A DNA stretch of 64,000 nucleotides from Spirodela intermedia (GCA_902729315.2 LR746265.1:6056892-6120891), one strand, 5' to 3'; positions 1 to 18,135 are shown, counted from the first letter of the stretch. Program-made: numbers and translations. The notes: generated from the sequence alone by a model not told the origin.

Positions 1-2405
1 GTGGGGCTTCCCCTCCTGCGAGACCCATGCAAGCTGGAACATGTTTCCATGGTCAGTATGGGGGTGGGTCTTCCGGTTTTGGCAAGCGACGGGCCCAAGT
101 GAAGCAGCTGAGACGGAGATCTTGCGCGTCAGAAGATCCGGAGTAAAAAAATTCAAGAAAAGTGGACTCCTAAGACATTTTATTGAACAGATGCCGAAGG
201 CAGACACGAAAGTCGCTACTTACCTCTGTACTCTATGTGATGTTAGAAAAATGAAAAGGATGAAGGTTCCCCCGAGTCCGTCATCTTCCCGTCTTCCGTA
301 AAGTCTGTGCATCCTCGATGGATTTCAAAATGAGTCCTCCAATCGAACTACGGGATGCTTTACCAGGAAGGAACTGAGCAATCCGCCAGCGGTGAGAGCT
401 AGCGGAAGGCTTGCGACGTCTCTTGCAGAAGCTTCGCAGCCATGTGGGGCTGTCGATTGTTGATTGTTCACCGTAGCTAGTCTTTTTCTTCTGGGGATCG
501 AAACGGGGTGACGCTGGAGCGCAGCGGGTTCCTCCGTGAAGCTGGGTGCCAAGGATACTTCTGACAGGTTGAGCCCGCCGGCGTGCCGAACCTTGTACGC
601 CAAGTTAGATCCAAGGTGCTCGGCATGATTTGTGCACTCGCCTGTTATTTTTTTCCTACTTGGTAATGCTTGCAAGGCCCAGACCCACGTGGTCTGGTGG
701 TTGGGGGGGCGGGGGGGCGGGGCTCTCGTCATGAACTACACCTAGAATCCACGTGACTGGTCTCTCATCTCGGTAGGCCACCTGTTGCCGTCAACTGTGG
801 GACCGTCTCACTCCCTCTGTTTCTTCAACAGAGCATTCCTGGAGATCAAACGCAGGTCGACCATGTAAATCCGATGCTACTTGGCAACGAAAAAGAAGAC
901 CAAACCGACAGCAGAAACAATCTGGCTATCATACGAGGGAGGATTAAACAACCCTATCGAGAATCATTTGGAATTCTACACATTCAGTTCCGGCCAGAGG
1001 CGCCGGTACCCAGAGCAGTCCAACTAAACGAACACGCATCCTGAATTCCAAGGGGGGAGAGAGAGATCAGAACGAAGCGTTCCTTTCAGATCCCACGCCG
1101 AGACAAGGAGAGACAGGCCAATACCATCCGTCGGGACGCCGCCTGAAAGCGCGTTTCCGGTCGTGCAGTTCAGAGATCGGAAGGAAGCTGGTTGGAACCT
1201 TCTCTTCTCCTCCTCATCCCTGGCATTCCTCGCGACGATCTGATTTGCCCTCCCCCTCCTCCCACGAGCACCGTCACACGGCCCCCAGTGTTGCCGCCGG
1301 CGTACATCCCTCCCGGTCACCTCGGAGGAGCCATCAGCCACCCGTTCTCATCGTTTTCCATCTGCCGCCTGCTGGCGTTCGTACCCTCTCCCCATGCCCT
1401 CGACGGGCCCACACTCGTTTTAAACGACGACTTCTAGGCGGGAAGAGGAAAGCGCGGGAAAATCCATCTCAAGTCCCCTCTCATGTCCACGATCTCCTTT
1501 CCCGCGCGCGGTCTGACGTGGCACCCGCTCTGGTGCGCCGCACGTCGCCTGACACGGCTTAGCTGTCGGCCACGAGGCGGCAGGCACGCCTCTTCCTTTC
1601 CTCCCCGCTCCACCGACGGCGACCGCAACGGCCGTAACGAAGGGGAGGGGGGTGGTCTGCAGTCAACGAGCAACGTGTCCCCCTCCCTCCCCACTAAACC
1701 CCCAGATTTTCTCACAATTTCTGAGCTTTCTGCTCAGGTTTCGTGGGACAAGAGGAATTCTTGCTTCCACCCCACGGCAGAAATATCTCGAACACCGGGT
1801 CAACGAGGGGGCGGCCGGAGGTCAACCAGGCGGGTCTTCGTTCCCCTGGCGTGAATTGCAAGAAAGCGGAGACACCGTGGTTGTGGAGGGAGTGGTGGCG
1901 ACTAAGAGGCGAGGAATCGGTCTGTCGGAAGCGATTCGAAGTAAAGCGACCAGCGAAGGAGCCCGGGGGGGGGGACGGCGTCTAGAGGTGGGGGCCCGCA
2001 CGCGGGCAGTGTGAGCGCCGAGAGGTCGTTGCAGTTAGGTCGGTCAGCACGGGCCATGTGATGGACGGGCGGATCGAGAAGCCGGCGTGCTGCGACGCAC
2101 GCCGCCGGTGCGTTGATGCCGGCGCTCGCTGTTGCCAGTCAGATTTCTGCCCTACATATGCGCTCTCGTCGTTGCATCGCGTTCGGGAAGAGAGAGAGAG
2201 GGAGAGGACAGAGGGAGAAGAAGGAATTTAGAGGGCGGGGGTTTTGGGGGAGACGGTTGGCTGATCGGATTGAGTGTGTAGATCTCTTCGGGATCTGAGT
2301 GAAGGGAGGGGAAGAGATTCGAATTCGAGGAGGGAGAGGGGGCGGGGTTGCTTGGGATTTCTTCGGAGCTGGGATTTGGTGGGGAGGTTTTGCAAGGAAG
2401 GGGAG
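1..2405. other. Gene-free upstream region and ACR8-like leader
   Basis: I recognise no protein-coding gene here. Frames up to about 135 codons occur on both strands, but they overlap each other, follow the high GC content and show no familiar motif. The stretch from about 1000 to 2100 is especially GC-rich and CpG-rich, and 2180-2400 is purine-rich with GAGAG runs. This fits the promoter and 5' leader of the + strand ACT-repeat gene that starts at 2406. A run of G7-C-G7-C-G4 lies at 703-723. Confidence 0.5.
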
Positions 2406-4375
2406 ATGGAATGGCCTTCGTTTTCGGACGCGTACGAGAAGCTCGTCAGGCGGATGAACACCCCCAGGTTTGCGCCGGGACTTCAGCTGCCTTTGCCTGG
2501 TTTATCCTCGCCTTCTGCGTGATTCGGCCTCTTGTTGAGAGGATTTCCCACCTTGATCGTGTGAGATCTCGTTGAAATCTCCATGGATTTGAGCCGCTGC
2601 CGCCATGGCTTTTCTCCGACAGTTTGGGGTGCCAGTTTCCCTCATTCGTTCGCCGCGGGGGACTTGGATCCCCCTCATTCCCTCTTCCCCCCTCATCTTC
2701 CTGGCTTTCTCAACGCTTTGGTTTGCTTCGCTCTTTCTTCCTGCAGAGTCGTGGTCGACAATGACGTATGCCCTACTGCGACGCTGATCAAGGTCGACAG
2801 TGCCCGGAAACGCGGTATTCTGCTTGAAGCCGTCCAGATCCTGATCGATCTCAATCTTACCATCAAGAAGGCTTACATATCTTCGGACGGACGGTGGTTC
2901 ATGGACGTCTTCCACGTTACAGACCAGTTTGGCGAGAAGATCACCGACGAGAGGAGTCTCTCTTACATCCAGCAGGTACCTAACAAATGATACCAACCAG
3001 AAGTGGTCTACAGTTCTGCAAATGGTTTTTCGCCTTCTCATGAGATCGAAAGGCAGGTCCCTTAATTAACGCTTCATCTTCTTCGATTCCAGTCTCTTAG
3101 CGCCGGAAATGATTCAAGACCTGGCTGCTCAGACGACTTGACGGTGCTGGAATTGGCAGGCACTGATCGCCCCGGCCTCCTCTCTGAGGTCTTCGCGGTG
3201 CTCACCGAGATGCAATGCAGCGTGGTGGAGGCCAAGGTCTGGACGCACAACGGCCGCATCGCCTCCCTGATCCAGGTCAAGGACGAGGACTCAGGCTCCT
3301 CTTTGGTAGATTCTCAGAGGATCCACTTCCTCGAGGGCCGCCTCAGCAACGTCGTCAGGGGGGACGCCGACGACGCCCTCGCCTCTGCCCGGATCACCGC
3401 CGTCTCGGCCACCTCCGTCACGCACGCCGATCGTCGTCTCCACCAGATCATGTCGGCGCACCGTGACTACGAGCAGACGACGACGGAGAACCACTCGGGT
3501 TCTCAGTCTGCTCCGTCGATCTCCGTCCAGAATTGGATCGACCGTGGGTATTCCATCGTGAACGTGCAGTGCCGGGATCGGCCGAAACTGCTGTTTGACA
3601 TCGTCTGCACGCTGACGGATATGGAGTACGTCGTGTTCCACGGTACGATCGACACAGGCGGGGATCGAGCTCATCAAGTAAGAAGATCTTGCGTACTGCC
3701 ACACAGATCTGCTTGATATCTTGTTCGAAATACCCTCCAGATTACATCTGACTCATCTACCGGACGGACGATTATCCCCAGGAATTCTACATCCGGCATG
3801 CCGACGGGAGCCCCATCAGCTCGGAGGCAGAAAGGCAGCGCGTGATCCTGTGCTTGCAAGCCGCAATCGAGCGGAGGGCATCCGATGTACGTTCCCTCGC
3901 ATCTACCATCGTTAATCCGTACTTGTTAACCCTGATTAGCGGGGATGATTTCTTTCCTTGAAGATGCTCTTCTCTGACCGGCGGCGCTGTCTCGTACCAG
4001 GGAGTGAGGCTGGAGCTCTGCACGGTGGACAGGCGGGGCCTCCTGTCGGAGGTCACCCGGACCTTCCGGGAGAACGGGCTATCGGTGACGAGGGCGGAGG
4101 CCTCCACCAAGGGCGGGATGGCCTGCAACGTGTTCTACGTCACCGACTCCTCGGGGCTTCCTGCGGACCCCAAGCTGATCGAGGCCGTCCAGCAGCGGAT
4201 CGGCCTGGAGAGCCTCAAGGTGCAGGAGATGCCGCCGGCGACGGCCGAGCATCGGAAGCCGAGCTGGTCGTCGGGACCGAGGGAGGAGAGCAGTGGGGCC
4301 GCAGGCCTCTTCTACCTGGGGAGTCTGGTCAAGAGGAATCTCTACAACCTGGGGCTCATCAGATCCTGCTCTTAG
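2406..4375 (+). CDS. ACR8: ACT-domain repeat protein, ACR8-like
   Basis: Five exons join in phase: 2406-2467, 2747-2975, 3093-3677, 3782-3886 and 4001-4375. They give about 451 residues, close to the usual plant ACR length. The start is chosen because the protein opens [20 protein letters not shown], the typical ACR8-type N terminus. Four ACT modules follow. The first holds [20 protein letters not shown], the second starts [19 protein letters not shown], the third contains [20 protein letters not shown], and the fourth starts [20 protein letters not shown]. Known for the family: ACR proteins are made of repeated ACT folds, which bind small ligands such as amino acids in other proteins. They are thought to be regulatory or sensor proteins with no enzymatic domain. 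No catalytic motif is visible here. Exons are GC-rich and introns short. Identity is firm; the choice of ACR8 over its paralogues rests on the N-terminal motif. Confidence 0.93.
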
Positions 4376-6046
4376 TAAAAACACGGCGGCGGCGAAGAAG
4401 GTGGCGGGCTCTGTACACAAAACCAGCACACAGCTTCCTTCCCTCCGCTTAGGTTTTTAGGCTGTACATACCAACTGCACACAGTTTTAGCCATTAGGAG
4501 AAGAAGGAAAGACCCGAGGAAACAGGTACATGGGAGGAGGCTGAACCGAGTCGGCTAAGGTTCCGATCTGCTGTGACAGTATCACTGGAGGCTCGCCGGT
4601 CCTTGAAGCAGAAGAAAGAAGAAGGGAAAGATCTAGGTGGCAGTTTCGGGTCCTGTTTTTTATTTTTTCTCTCACCGATTTCTCCGTCCGTCTCATGACA
4701 TCACCCATGGTGGCTACGCGTCCGTACTCGTGTACATAGCGAATCCAATGGTTGGTCGCTCACCGGTGGGGTTGAAGATTTGGTGTTCATTCTCATCAAA
4801 AACTATTGCCGGAGGACGGCGCCACTCCTCGGTCAACCCTTTTTCGTGCAGTGATAATCCCCATCTAGTCGCTTTTTCTGCCGCCCGGCGATCTGTCTAC
4901 GGCCGGCTGAGTCTCCGAATTTAATATCTCAGGCGGAGCCCGTGACGCGATTAAACGCAAAAGCGAAGAAGCTCGGGCTGCCCGCCGGCGTGACCACACG
5001 GGACGAGAAGAAGCCCAGCTGGGCTCCGACAAGCCGGCGCCTGAACCGAAGGACCAGGCCCTCGCGCAGCTCAAACAATGGTGGCGCGCGCCACGAAGAC
5101 GGAGCAAGGGACGACGTGAGAGACAAAGAGCTGCACGAGGGGGAGGGGACGAGTGGTTAATTAATTAAATCCCCATGCAGGAGATGAGATAATATCTAAT
5201 CCCTTTCTTTACAGGAGCAGCCGCTTGATTGACAGTTTAGGATCCCTCGTTGACCGCTCCCTGCCGGGTTCATGGCAGTTAGTTAACCAGCAAGCGTCTC
5301 GAGGGGCGGCCGGTATTCATGGCGGCGGGTGTAGCCTCTCGGCTTTTAAAAAGCTCCGCCGCCCACCCCACCCTCCCCCAACCACATGCGCCTACTGTAG
5401 ACCGCAGGCTGTAGGTGCCTAATTTACTGAGATTCCTCGTTTCGAGATTTGGGCTCGTCCGGAATCGAGGAGCATTCACGGTGCTCCTCCTCCCATCGCT
5501 CTGGTGGATGTTCGGCGGTGGAAAGAGGTCTCAGGGGTTACCCAGATAAGAAATGAACGATAGGACCGAAGATCGTCTCCGGTCAGTCCGGTAATCCATT
5601 TACTCGTTCGTCGTGACAGACGAACTGACCTGACCAGAGCTTGCGGCGACTCCGGGAAACCAGCACTGCTCGTTGGGGTCGTCGTACTGGTAATTGGTGA
5701 CCCGACTCAACCATCAAGTCAACCCCTCCCCCCTCTTTCATGCCTTTGAGATCGTTCTTGAGGAAGAGCAGCAGCAGCTGGAGGACACGTCGTCTCCTCT
5801 CCTGCTCTCATCAATCGCTGACTGAAGCGGCTGATGAGATTGAATGCTGATATCCCTGTGGATTGATTACACGATTGAATGGAATGATGCCCGCCGCAGG
5901 GATTCGTATTCCCCCTACCGTAGACTTCCTGGCCTGCTGACCGAAGAGAGATAACACTGGAATTTAGTGGGCTTCTCTCCCTATAGATACCCCTCTATAT
6001 CTCTCTTCTCCTCTGATTGTTGAAGATGGTGATGGCGGCCATCGCC
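4376..6046. other. 3' UTR of ACR8-like gene and intergenic spacer
   Basis: The first 300-400 bases after the ACR8-like stop probably form its 3' UTR. The rest, from about 4750 to 6046, is moderately GC-rich with short unsupported frames on both strands. I see no domain, tRNA or repeat family in it. Confidence 0.4.
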
Positions 6047-6610
6047 GGTCGCCCCAAAACTCGTGCACCAGGGAACCCATCTGTAGCCAGCTCTTCACCC
6101 TCGGCTTCCTCCACACGGCCCCCGTCATTCGCGGGGCCTTCTCCGCCATCCCCGCCTCTCTATACATGTTCGACATGATGACGAAGCGGCCGGTGTCCCC
6201 TGCGGACCTCCCTGCTCCACCATGGTCAAATTCCCGTGAATCCGGCGAACGTTGAGCAGCGATCCCCACACCACGCTGTTGGGCTCAACGGGCACGGCGG
6301 AGGCCACCTCCAGAGCCTCCCTGAGCAGCCCCGCGCGGCCGAGCAGATCCACCATGGCTCTGTAGTGCGTCACCCGGGGCTCCATCCCGTATACCTCCTT
6401 CATAGCCTCAAAGCAGCTGCGGACTTCCTCGATCACCCCGCGGTGGGCGCACCCGCAGAGGAGGCACAGGAACGTCACCTCGTTCGGCTCGGCCTCCATG
6501 AGCGAGAACAGTCGCACGGAATCCGCGCCGCGGCCATTCATGGCGAGCCCGTGGAGCATAGCCTTCCAGCACGGTACGGTCCTTTCTCGGCTTGGCATTC
6601 TACCGAACAC
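6047..6610 (-). pseudogene. Decayed PPR protein fragment (E-type C terminus)
   Basis: Two adjacent - strand frames together resemble the C-terminal end of a plant pentatricopeptide repeat protein of the PLS/E class. The frame covering 6610 to about 6208 contains VFGRMP, an EPNEVTFLCLLCGCAHRGV-type L motif, HYRAMVDLLGRAGLLREAL and NSVVWGSLLNVRRIHGN, which is the start of an E motif. The reading then jumps frame near 6205 and continues as GRFVIMSNMYREAGMAEKA and SLVHEFWGD. A stretch expected between the two parts is missing, so a small deletion with frameshift is likely. No N-terminal PPR array, transit peptide or start codon precedes it: in-frame TGA codons lie just upstream, although a CAG acceptor-like site sits exactly at 6611. 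PPR proteins normally act in organelle RNA processing. This copy looks non-functional, unless an intron and a sequence error explain the breaks. Confidence 0.72.
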
Positions 6611-8362
6611 CTGCAGGCCTCATCACATCGCCGCACTTGCAGGGTGACGAAGCCTCAAGCCTGATTATTGCTCGGAGACCTCTTTTCAGGCTGTCTAATG
6701 CGCATCATCTCTTCTCTTTTTGTGTAGAGATGATCATACCACGGATAATGATAAAACAATACGATGAAATTCATCGCGGAATCGGAGGATAAACACATAC
6801 CTCTCAAGGAAAGTTTCTTTTTTTAGTATGATCCAACAAGTTTTGATAGATCGAGAAACTGGGATATTATGAGCCTTCTTCATAGTTTTTTTCCTGAAAA
6901 AAGGAATACCGCCAGCATGGTTTCTGATATCTGGATTATGAGATTAATAGAGCTCCACTGTTTAAACCTTTGAACCAATGCAGATCGCAAATCTAGTATA
7001 CATTCATGTTCGTGTTCAGTTCTTGTAAATATTTGCGAGGGGGGGGGGGGGTTTCTTTACTGGTTTTCCTTGTGCTCAGAAGACCTCTGTTTTGAAACTT
7101 AACACGAGGGATGATTGTATATGAGAAGAAGCAAGAGATCGAAGTCCACCTTCTACCAACCCATCCGACATCTCATCTCCTTCGTCCCCGATATTTTTTT
7201 CTGTTTATGGCAAGCGACTCAGATGCACGTTTCCTGTTTTATGATCTGCAGTGTGCCGAGGAGGAAGAGGAAGAGCTCAGAAAGAAGGTGGTCGTGAAGC
7301 TTATGAGAGAGAAGGGAGCCCGGTACTCGGCTTGCGAGGTGTTTTTCTGAATCCGAGGTGCCGCCATGTCTATCTTTTAACCAAAGCTCCGGAGGAGGAG
7401 GGATGAGAGAGAAAGGGGAACTCGGAAGGTTATAACTCTCTGTCTCTCTCTTTCTCTCTCTACATCAGTCGTTGCATTCATGTGCTTGTGTGATAACTTT
7501 GTAAAGCTTGTGGAAATGAACCTTGATGTTGAGAAGGGAAGTGCATAATGAGATGATGAAAAAGGAAGGGTAAAATAGTGAATTCACATCTTCTATTGAA
7601 AAATAAAAAATCAACATAATATTTATCGAGTTTATTTCATAAAATGACATAAATTCCCTTTGAATAATCTCACGTTATTTCTTCAGATTGTCACCATAAT
7701 CGAGGTGTCTCCTTTTGCGTTTATGAAGGGAGTTGACTCGAGAGTTGACTCACTTATATATATTTACGACTTTTACACCCACGGTTATTTTTTTATAAAA
7801 AAGATTGTGTTGCAATTTTTAAATATCACAAATACCTTGTAAATTGAGTAAAAGCGCATCAAAATTGAGGAAAATGTGTTAAATGGTAATATCAAGCATT
7901 TTTGTGACCCTTAAAAATATTATATTTATATTAATTAAAAAATTATTATTTTTAGAGTCATTTTCTTTCAAGATTGTGTTTTTGCGTTAGAGGAATAAGT
8001 TAATCAATGGAGTCAACTCAAGAGAGAGAAGAAGATAACTAATGTGGACACGTACATGAAATTGTAAAATTTTGAGGATTTATAAAAATATTTACGTAAA
8101 ATCACCTACATGAAAGTGTTTTTGGCATGGGATGTATAATTATGATTGAATTCCGGTTGATTCCAAATTAATAAAAGGCGTATTTATATTGCATCAATTT
8201 TATTAAATAAGATTAATATTTTTTTGGCAAGATTTTCCTAGCACAGATAAAATCACATGCACTTAATATGGCACGACGGGATGCGTAAGCACATGCACAT
8301 GTTTTCTGATTTAACATAATTTCTAAAAAAATTAAAGATTTTCTGTTTTTGATTTATAGGAT
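6611..8362. other. AT-rich intergenic region
   Basis: No gene is recognised. The segment carries a G13 run near 7038-7050, CT-rich stretches near 7437-7462 and strongly AT-rich sequence from 7560 to 8340. Short frames between 7111 and 7350 read as acidic and basic low-complexity peptides without a recognisable domain. Confidence 0.4.
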
Positions 8363-8570
8363 CGGCCCATTATAGGCCCATGTGAGAGCCCACTTAAGAC
8401 GGCCCAGTGGAACCAGGGAGTCGGGCCGCTTAAGAGAAGCCAGTTTGGCCCGAAACGACGGCCCAGTTTTTGTGCGTTAAAAAAGGGGCGGCCCAGCCCA
8501 TTTCCCCCGAGTGTAAAAAGTGATATCTAGCCCAAAATTAGGAGAGGGGATTAAAATCAGGGCCGGGCCG
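8363..8570. promoter_or_regulatory. Cluster of GGCCCA (site II-like) elements upstream of SRP54
   Basis: About ten GGCCCA, GCCCA or GGGCC cores occur within 200 bases, for example near 8364, 8375, 8401, 8460 and 8489, ending with a GGGCCGGGCC block near 8561. Site II elements (TGGGCY) in plants are bound by TCP factors and are common upstream of translation and growth genes. A telo-box-like AAACCCTA follows at 8869-8876, within the likely leader of SRP54. Regulation is inferred from the motifs only. Confidence 0.6.
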
Positions 8571-8969
8571 CTAATAGTGGTTTCATACTAAATGGTGTTA
8601 TTTAATGATTATGTTTTATTTCCGATTATTTGGATTTTATTTATGTACAAAATTATTTCGGTTTAAAGGTTATGCTTATTGGTTAACAGTAAAAGGATAT
8701 ATCCGAAAGAGTTAATACCTATTTGATATATCTAGAAAACAAAGAAAAACCGGATAAAGACTATATATCGACTGCATTTTCTCTTGAAATATTTGAATAA
8801 TATTTTGCAACATAAAACTATAAGAATTTTGGGTCCTCTCTCCCCCCCTCTCCCTCTCTCTCTTCTGCAAACCCTAGGCCGGAAAGAGGGAACCGAAGGG
8901 TGGAAGACCGGTGGAGGACGGAGGCAGAACGTAGAGGCGGGAGCCGGTGCGAGGAAAAGAGGAGCGAAG

Positions 8970-14520
<5,551 letters not shown>

Positions 14521-17309
14521 TCCGAGAAATGTGAGGGGGGAAAGTGAAGATGGGTTATCTTGCAGCTATGCTGGCGGAGCTCTCCAACTCAAGAAGACGG
14601 GCTTTCTTGTTTATTTATGGTTTTCTGGCGCAGATGAGCATTTGTGCATGCAGGCGACTAGATGGAGGGAATCTGACCTTCATTTCATTTGGGAGGGTGT
14701 ATGAGAGGAATCTGAGCAAAATCTGATGAGAACCATACATCACAACTTTGTATTGGACAACTCTCACCGATGTACATGAATGGCTTTATTGTCCTTTCTG
14801 TTGGTTCCTAGTGAAGGGGAGTAAAGATTCAGGGATCAGACGAATAATGGAGGTATGTTCTCATCCCCCCCAAACCTTCTAGATCTTTTTTTTTTTTTTT
14901 TTTGTGGGTTTTTGTCCATTCAAAGTTGTAGAATGATGTATAAATTCTTATGTTTCTTGAATTTGGGTATCCTTCCTCATCCCCTTTTGGGTATCCCGAG
15001 TATATTATTGGAGGATTGAGAACTCAAAGGGTTTTAAAATTTTGATGGAGTTGTAAGCAAAGGTTGAAACAGAGGGCCTGATTGTTCATCGCTCACTGAG
15101 ACAGATTTCTCTTGTATTTACTTTCAGCTTGCCCATCGATTTGATTTCATTTCTTGTTCTTAAATTGCCCAAGTAAAAAAGAAAAGAAAAGAAAAGAAAA
15201 AGCTCAGAATCATGGATAGAGGATCCTGTTTGTTACTGATTCTTTGAGTCGACAATTTTGCTTTCGTTTTGTAATTTGGGTTTCCTTGTTAGTATCAGAT
15301 TTTTCTCTTTTCTATTTTTGACAGGTTACTTCCTAAATCATTAGTCCTCCCTCTGGATTTGTTGTTGGAATAATAAAATATAAATAAAATGAATTCTACT
15401 GCTTCAATCCCAGCAGCCAAAGAAGCTGAACGATAAAATATGCCCCTCATTTCTTTATTTCAGATCTATTGTTCTCTAAATATTTAATCAATGGGATGTC
15501 TTCTAATATTTTTAAGGTTCGATTAAAGTCATGGGAAATATTACCTGGAGTTTTAACAACAGTTGTCATTGTGGATCTGACTTCACTCACTACTTTGAAA
15601 CTAGTTCTTCAGTAGCCACTCTTTGTAATCCTGTTAATAGTTGTGAGTTCGATGAAAGTCAACCTCCAGCTGTTCTTGGGTTTTCTGTCACTATTTTGTA
15701 ATTATTTAATTTAATGTAATTATTTATACATTTTTGAATGTGTGTTAGTTCTAAATTGATACACATTGACCTCTCTTTATTTTTTGACCTGTCATACAAT
15801 GAACCATTTAAATAATTTGACTAAAGTCAAGCAAATCGTAGCCAAAAACCGCGAACTATATTCAGATTCTTTTAGTTAATGTGCGTTGACCTCTTTATTT
15901 TTAGCCTTTAGTTGCCTTTCTTCTTACAGTATACATGGTCAATAGTTCTTGGTTATTTCGTTAATATTTAATATTCTTGATAAAGTCAAGCAGAACAAAA
16001 GTTGGGAGTATGAACTAACCAAGTCAACTTGCATGCATCAGGTTCTTCCTGCGGAGTAGAAGCCCGCTAACACAACACAAAACGGCATCCTCTGAAGTAG
16101 AAGAATATGGATAATTAATTAATTAATTAATTACGTAATTATTTCAAAGATTGCAGGATAATAAAATGAAAAGAAAAAAAATGACGAGGTTACCTTTTAC
16201 CCAGCCAAATTCTCAGTGCTAGATCACATTTTTTTTTTCTAAAATTAAGAAAATATTTGCATATATGTTCAAAAAGGGATATTTTTTAATATGCATAGGC
16301 AATGGAATGGGTTCTGGGTTTTATGAGCCGAGCCGAAGATCTCTTCTAGAGGGAACGGATTTTGTCTGTTCAGGCCCCAAAGAACGGGCCGGGCCGGGGA
16401 TGCTTCCAGAGAGGCCCGGCCCGCTGAAGAGTCAAGATCAGCAGGACAAGTCAAGATCCACCCAAGTAGTAGGCGTTTCCAATGAATCTCTGGTTTCATG
16501 ATCAAGTAAGAAAAATACAGCGAAAAATAAAAAGAAGCAAAGAACAAGGAATGGAGATTAGCTGTTGACTGCTGAAATAATAACTCTGGCAATCACATTA
16601 AATGCATTAGTAATAATTGAAGCTTTCTAAGATTAGCAAGCGGCCCCGGCAACGAAGATCGGCCCAGCGGCGGACTTCATCTTCTCCCCTTCTCTCTCTA
16701 CTCTCTTTCTTTCTCTGTGACGAATCCCCCCGTTGAAGGCGGCGGCCGTTTATTCCTCGTATGAGCAATTATTTTATCCCGCCGTTAGGAAATCCTACAT
16801 CTCTCGGCGAGGAAGAAATGGAAAATATTTTCCACAAGAAAAGGAAGAATTTTACGGCGAGGCCCCCCCCGGTCTGAAATTATTATTTAAATAATAATTT
16901 GGGTCACTTTGTACATATTCGGCATAATAGCATTGTTTTTTTAAATGAAACGTCACTCTGCCACGTTGTGTTCCCACGTGGAATCAGTGGCAAATAGGAT
17001 TTCGCGTCGTCCTCGTCGACGACCTCAAGAGGAAGAAAAGAGAGAGAAAAAAGGAAATTTCCTCCGGAGCTGTTTGATGATCATGGATTCCGACCGATCT
17101 AGGGCTCTCTGTCTCTCTGTCTCTCTGTCTGGAGATTTTAGGGTTTTCGATGATCACAGAAGTGGAGCTGGGAATTCCTCCAGTGGTAGTGCTTACGGAT
17201 GACATGAACTCTGTACGTTCGTTCATGCTGTTCTGGAACTGACGAGACACAGCGGCCAACGGTGGGGGATGAATGGGCGGGGGGAGGGGGGGGGATTCTT
17301 CCTCTGCAA
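14521..17309. other. SRP54 3' UTR and intergenic spacer
   Basis: The first few hundred bases are probably SRP54 3' UTR. The rest is AT-rich, with simple repeats: an (AAAAG)n run near 15173-15201 and an (AATT)n run at about 16112-16133. Several GGCCCG/GGGCCGG elements occur near 16385-16425. No gene or recognisable transposon coding sequence is seen. The bases just before 17310 probably hold the 3' UTR of the - strand DUF761-like gene. Confidence 0.45.
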
Positions 17310-17759
17310 CTACTGCCCGAGCTCTCCACCGAGGAGAATAATGGAGGGCGATCGCCGCGTCTCCTCCCTCTCCGCCATCCAGACCCTGTTCATCTTCACG
17401 ATGAACGCCTCCACTCGCCGGTTCAGCTCGTCGTCCTCCTCAGCGGGGGAGGGTGATTCTCCGGCGGCGGCGCAGCTCATGTCGACCGGCTCTCCTTCCT
17501 CCGGCGAGCGCGCCGCGTTGAAGACCACTCTCTCGTCGCCCGCATCGCCGGAGCGGCAGGATTCTCCGGCGACAGCGCCGCCGTCGACCGGCGGTTCGTC
17601 CTCGGCAGCAGGATTCTCCGGCGGAGGGGCGGACCTGGAGGCGGCGGTGCTGCTGACGAGGAGGAATGCGATGATCAGGTTGAAGAAGCAGAAGACGGCG
17701 AACGCGTCGGGGGACTGCAACTGCAGGAGAGGGACCGAGTCCACACCGGACAGCAGCAT
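17310..17759 (-). CDS. Small DUF761/DUF4408-like membrane protein
   Basis: A single GC-rich frame of 149 codons. Near the N terminus is a hydrophobic segment (FAVFCFFNLIIAFLLVSS, about residues 20-37) that could span a membrane. A long alanine/proline/glutamate-rich low-complexity middle follows. Near the C terminus is DELNRRVEAFIVKMNRVWMA, which resembles the short C-terminal motif of the plant DUF761/DUF4408 proteins. The molecular function of that family is not established, and I infer none. The start codon is placed directly behind a (CT)n tract on the coding strand, a layout often seen in plant leaders. No intron is needed. An alternative is that only the C-terminal motif is homologous and the start lies elsewhere, but no upstream in-frame start is better. 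Confidence 0.6.
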   Translation of the reverse strand: MLLSGVDSVPLLQLQSPDAFAVFCFFNLIIAFLLVSSTAASRSAPPPENPAAEDEPPVDGGAVAGESCRSGDAGDERVVFNAARSPEEGEPVDMSCAAAGESPSPAEEDDELNRRVEAFIVKMNRVWMAEREETRRSPSIILLGGELGQ

Positions 17760-17760
17760 G

Positions 17761-17762
<2 letters not shown>

Positions 17763-17802
<40 letters not shown>
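17763..17802. repeat. (GA)n microsatellite abutting the DUF761-like start codon
   Basis: About 20 uninterrupted GA dinucleotides on the + strand, read as (CT)n in the 5' leader of the - strand gene that starts at 17759. Such pyrimidine-rich leaders are frequent in plants. Confidence 0.9.
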
Positions 17803-17807
<5 letters not shown>

Positions 17808-18135
17808 GGAGAAGAGAGAGAAGGGGGCGGGAGGGTGACGAGGAAGAGAGAGGGGAGGGGGGAGGGTTTAAAGCTCCTCCGAGTTCTTGGGAAATCCTGC
17901 GATGCTCGAAAGTGTGGGGGAGAAGCTGCGTCTGTCGTAGCGTGGAAGCTGATGTTGTGGGAGGGATGGGGTAAATAAATCCGCACCCCGGCCCTCGGAT
18001 GTCGGAAGCTTCCTTGCCGAAAACGGCTCCCCTGGGGTTTATTCTCCCACCCGCTGACTTTTCCTTCCACACCGCGCCACACTTACGGTTGTCAACGGCC
18101 CACCAGCTGGATTCGGACAGAGAGACAGCACAAAG

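Noticed and set aside
3215-3704. Long frames on both strands over the third ACR8 exon
   Set aside because: They are high-GC shadows of the conserved ACT-domain frame.
4942-5160. A 72-codon basic + strand frame
   Set aside because: The composition follows local GC content and no family motif is present.
7111-7350. A 79-codon + strand frame with an acidic EEEEEE stretch
   Set aside because: No recognisable domain, no conserved start context and no splice partners; it is likely chance.
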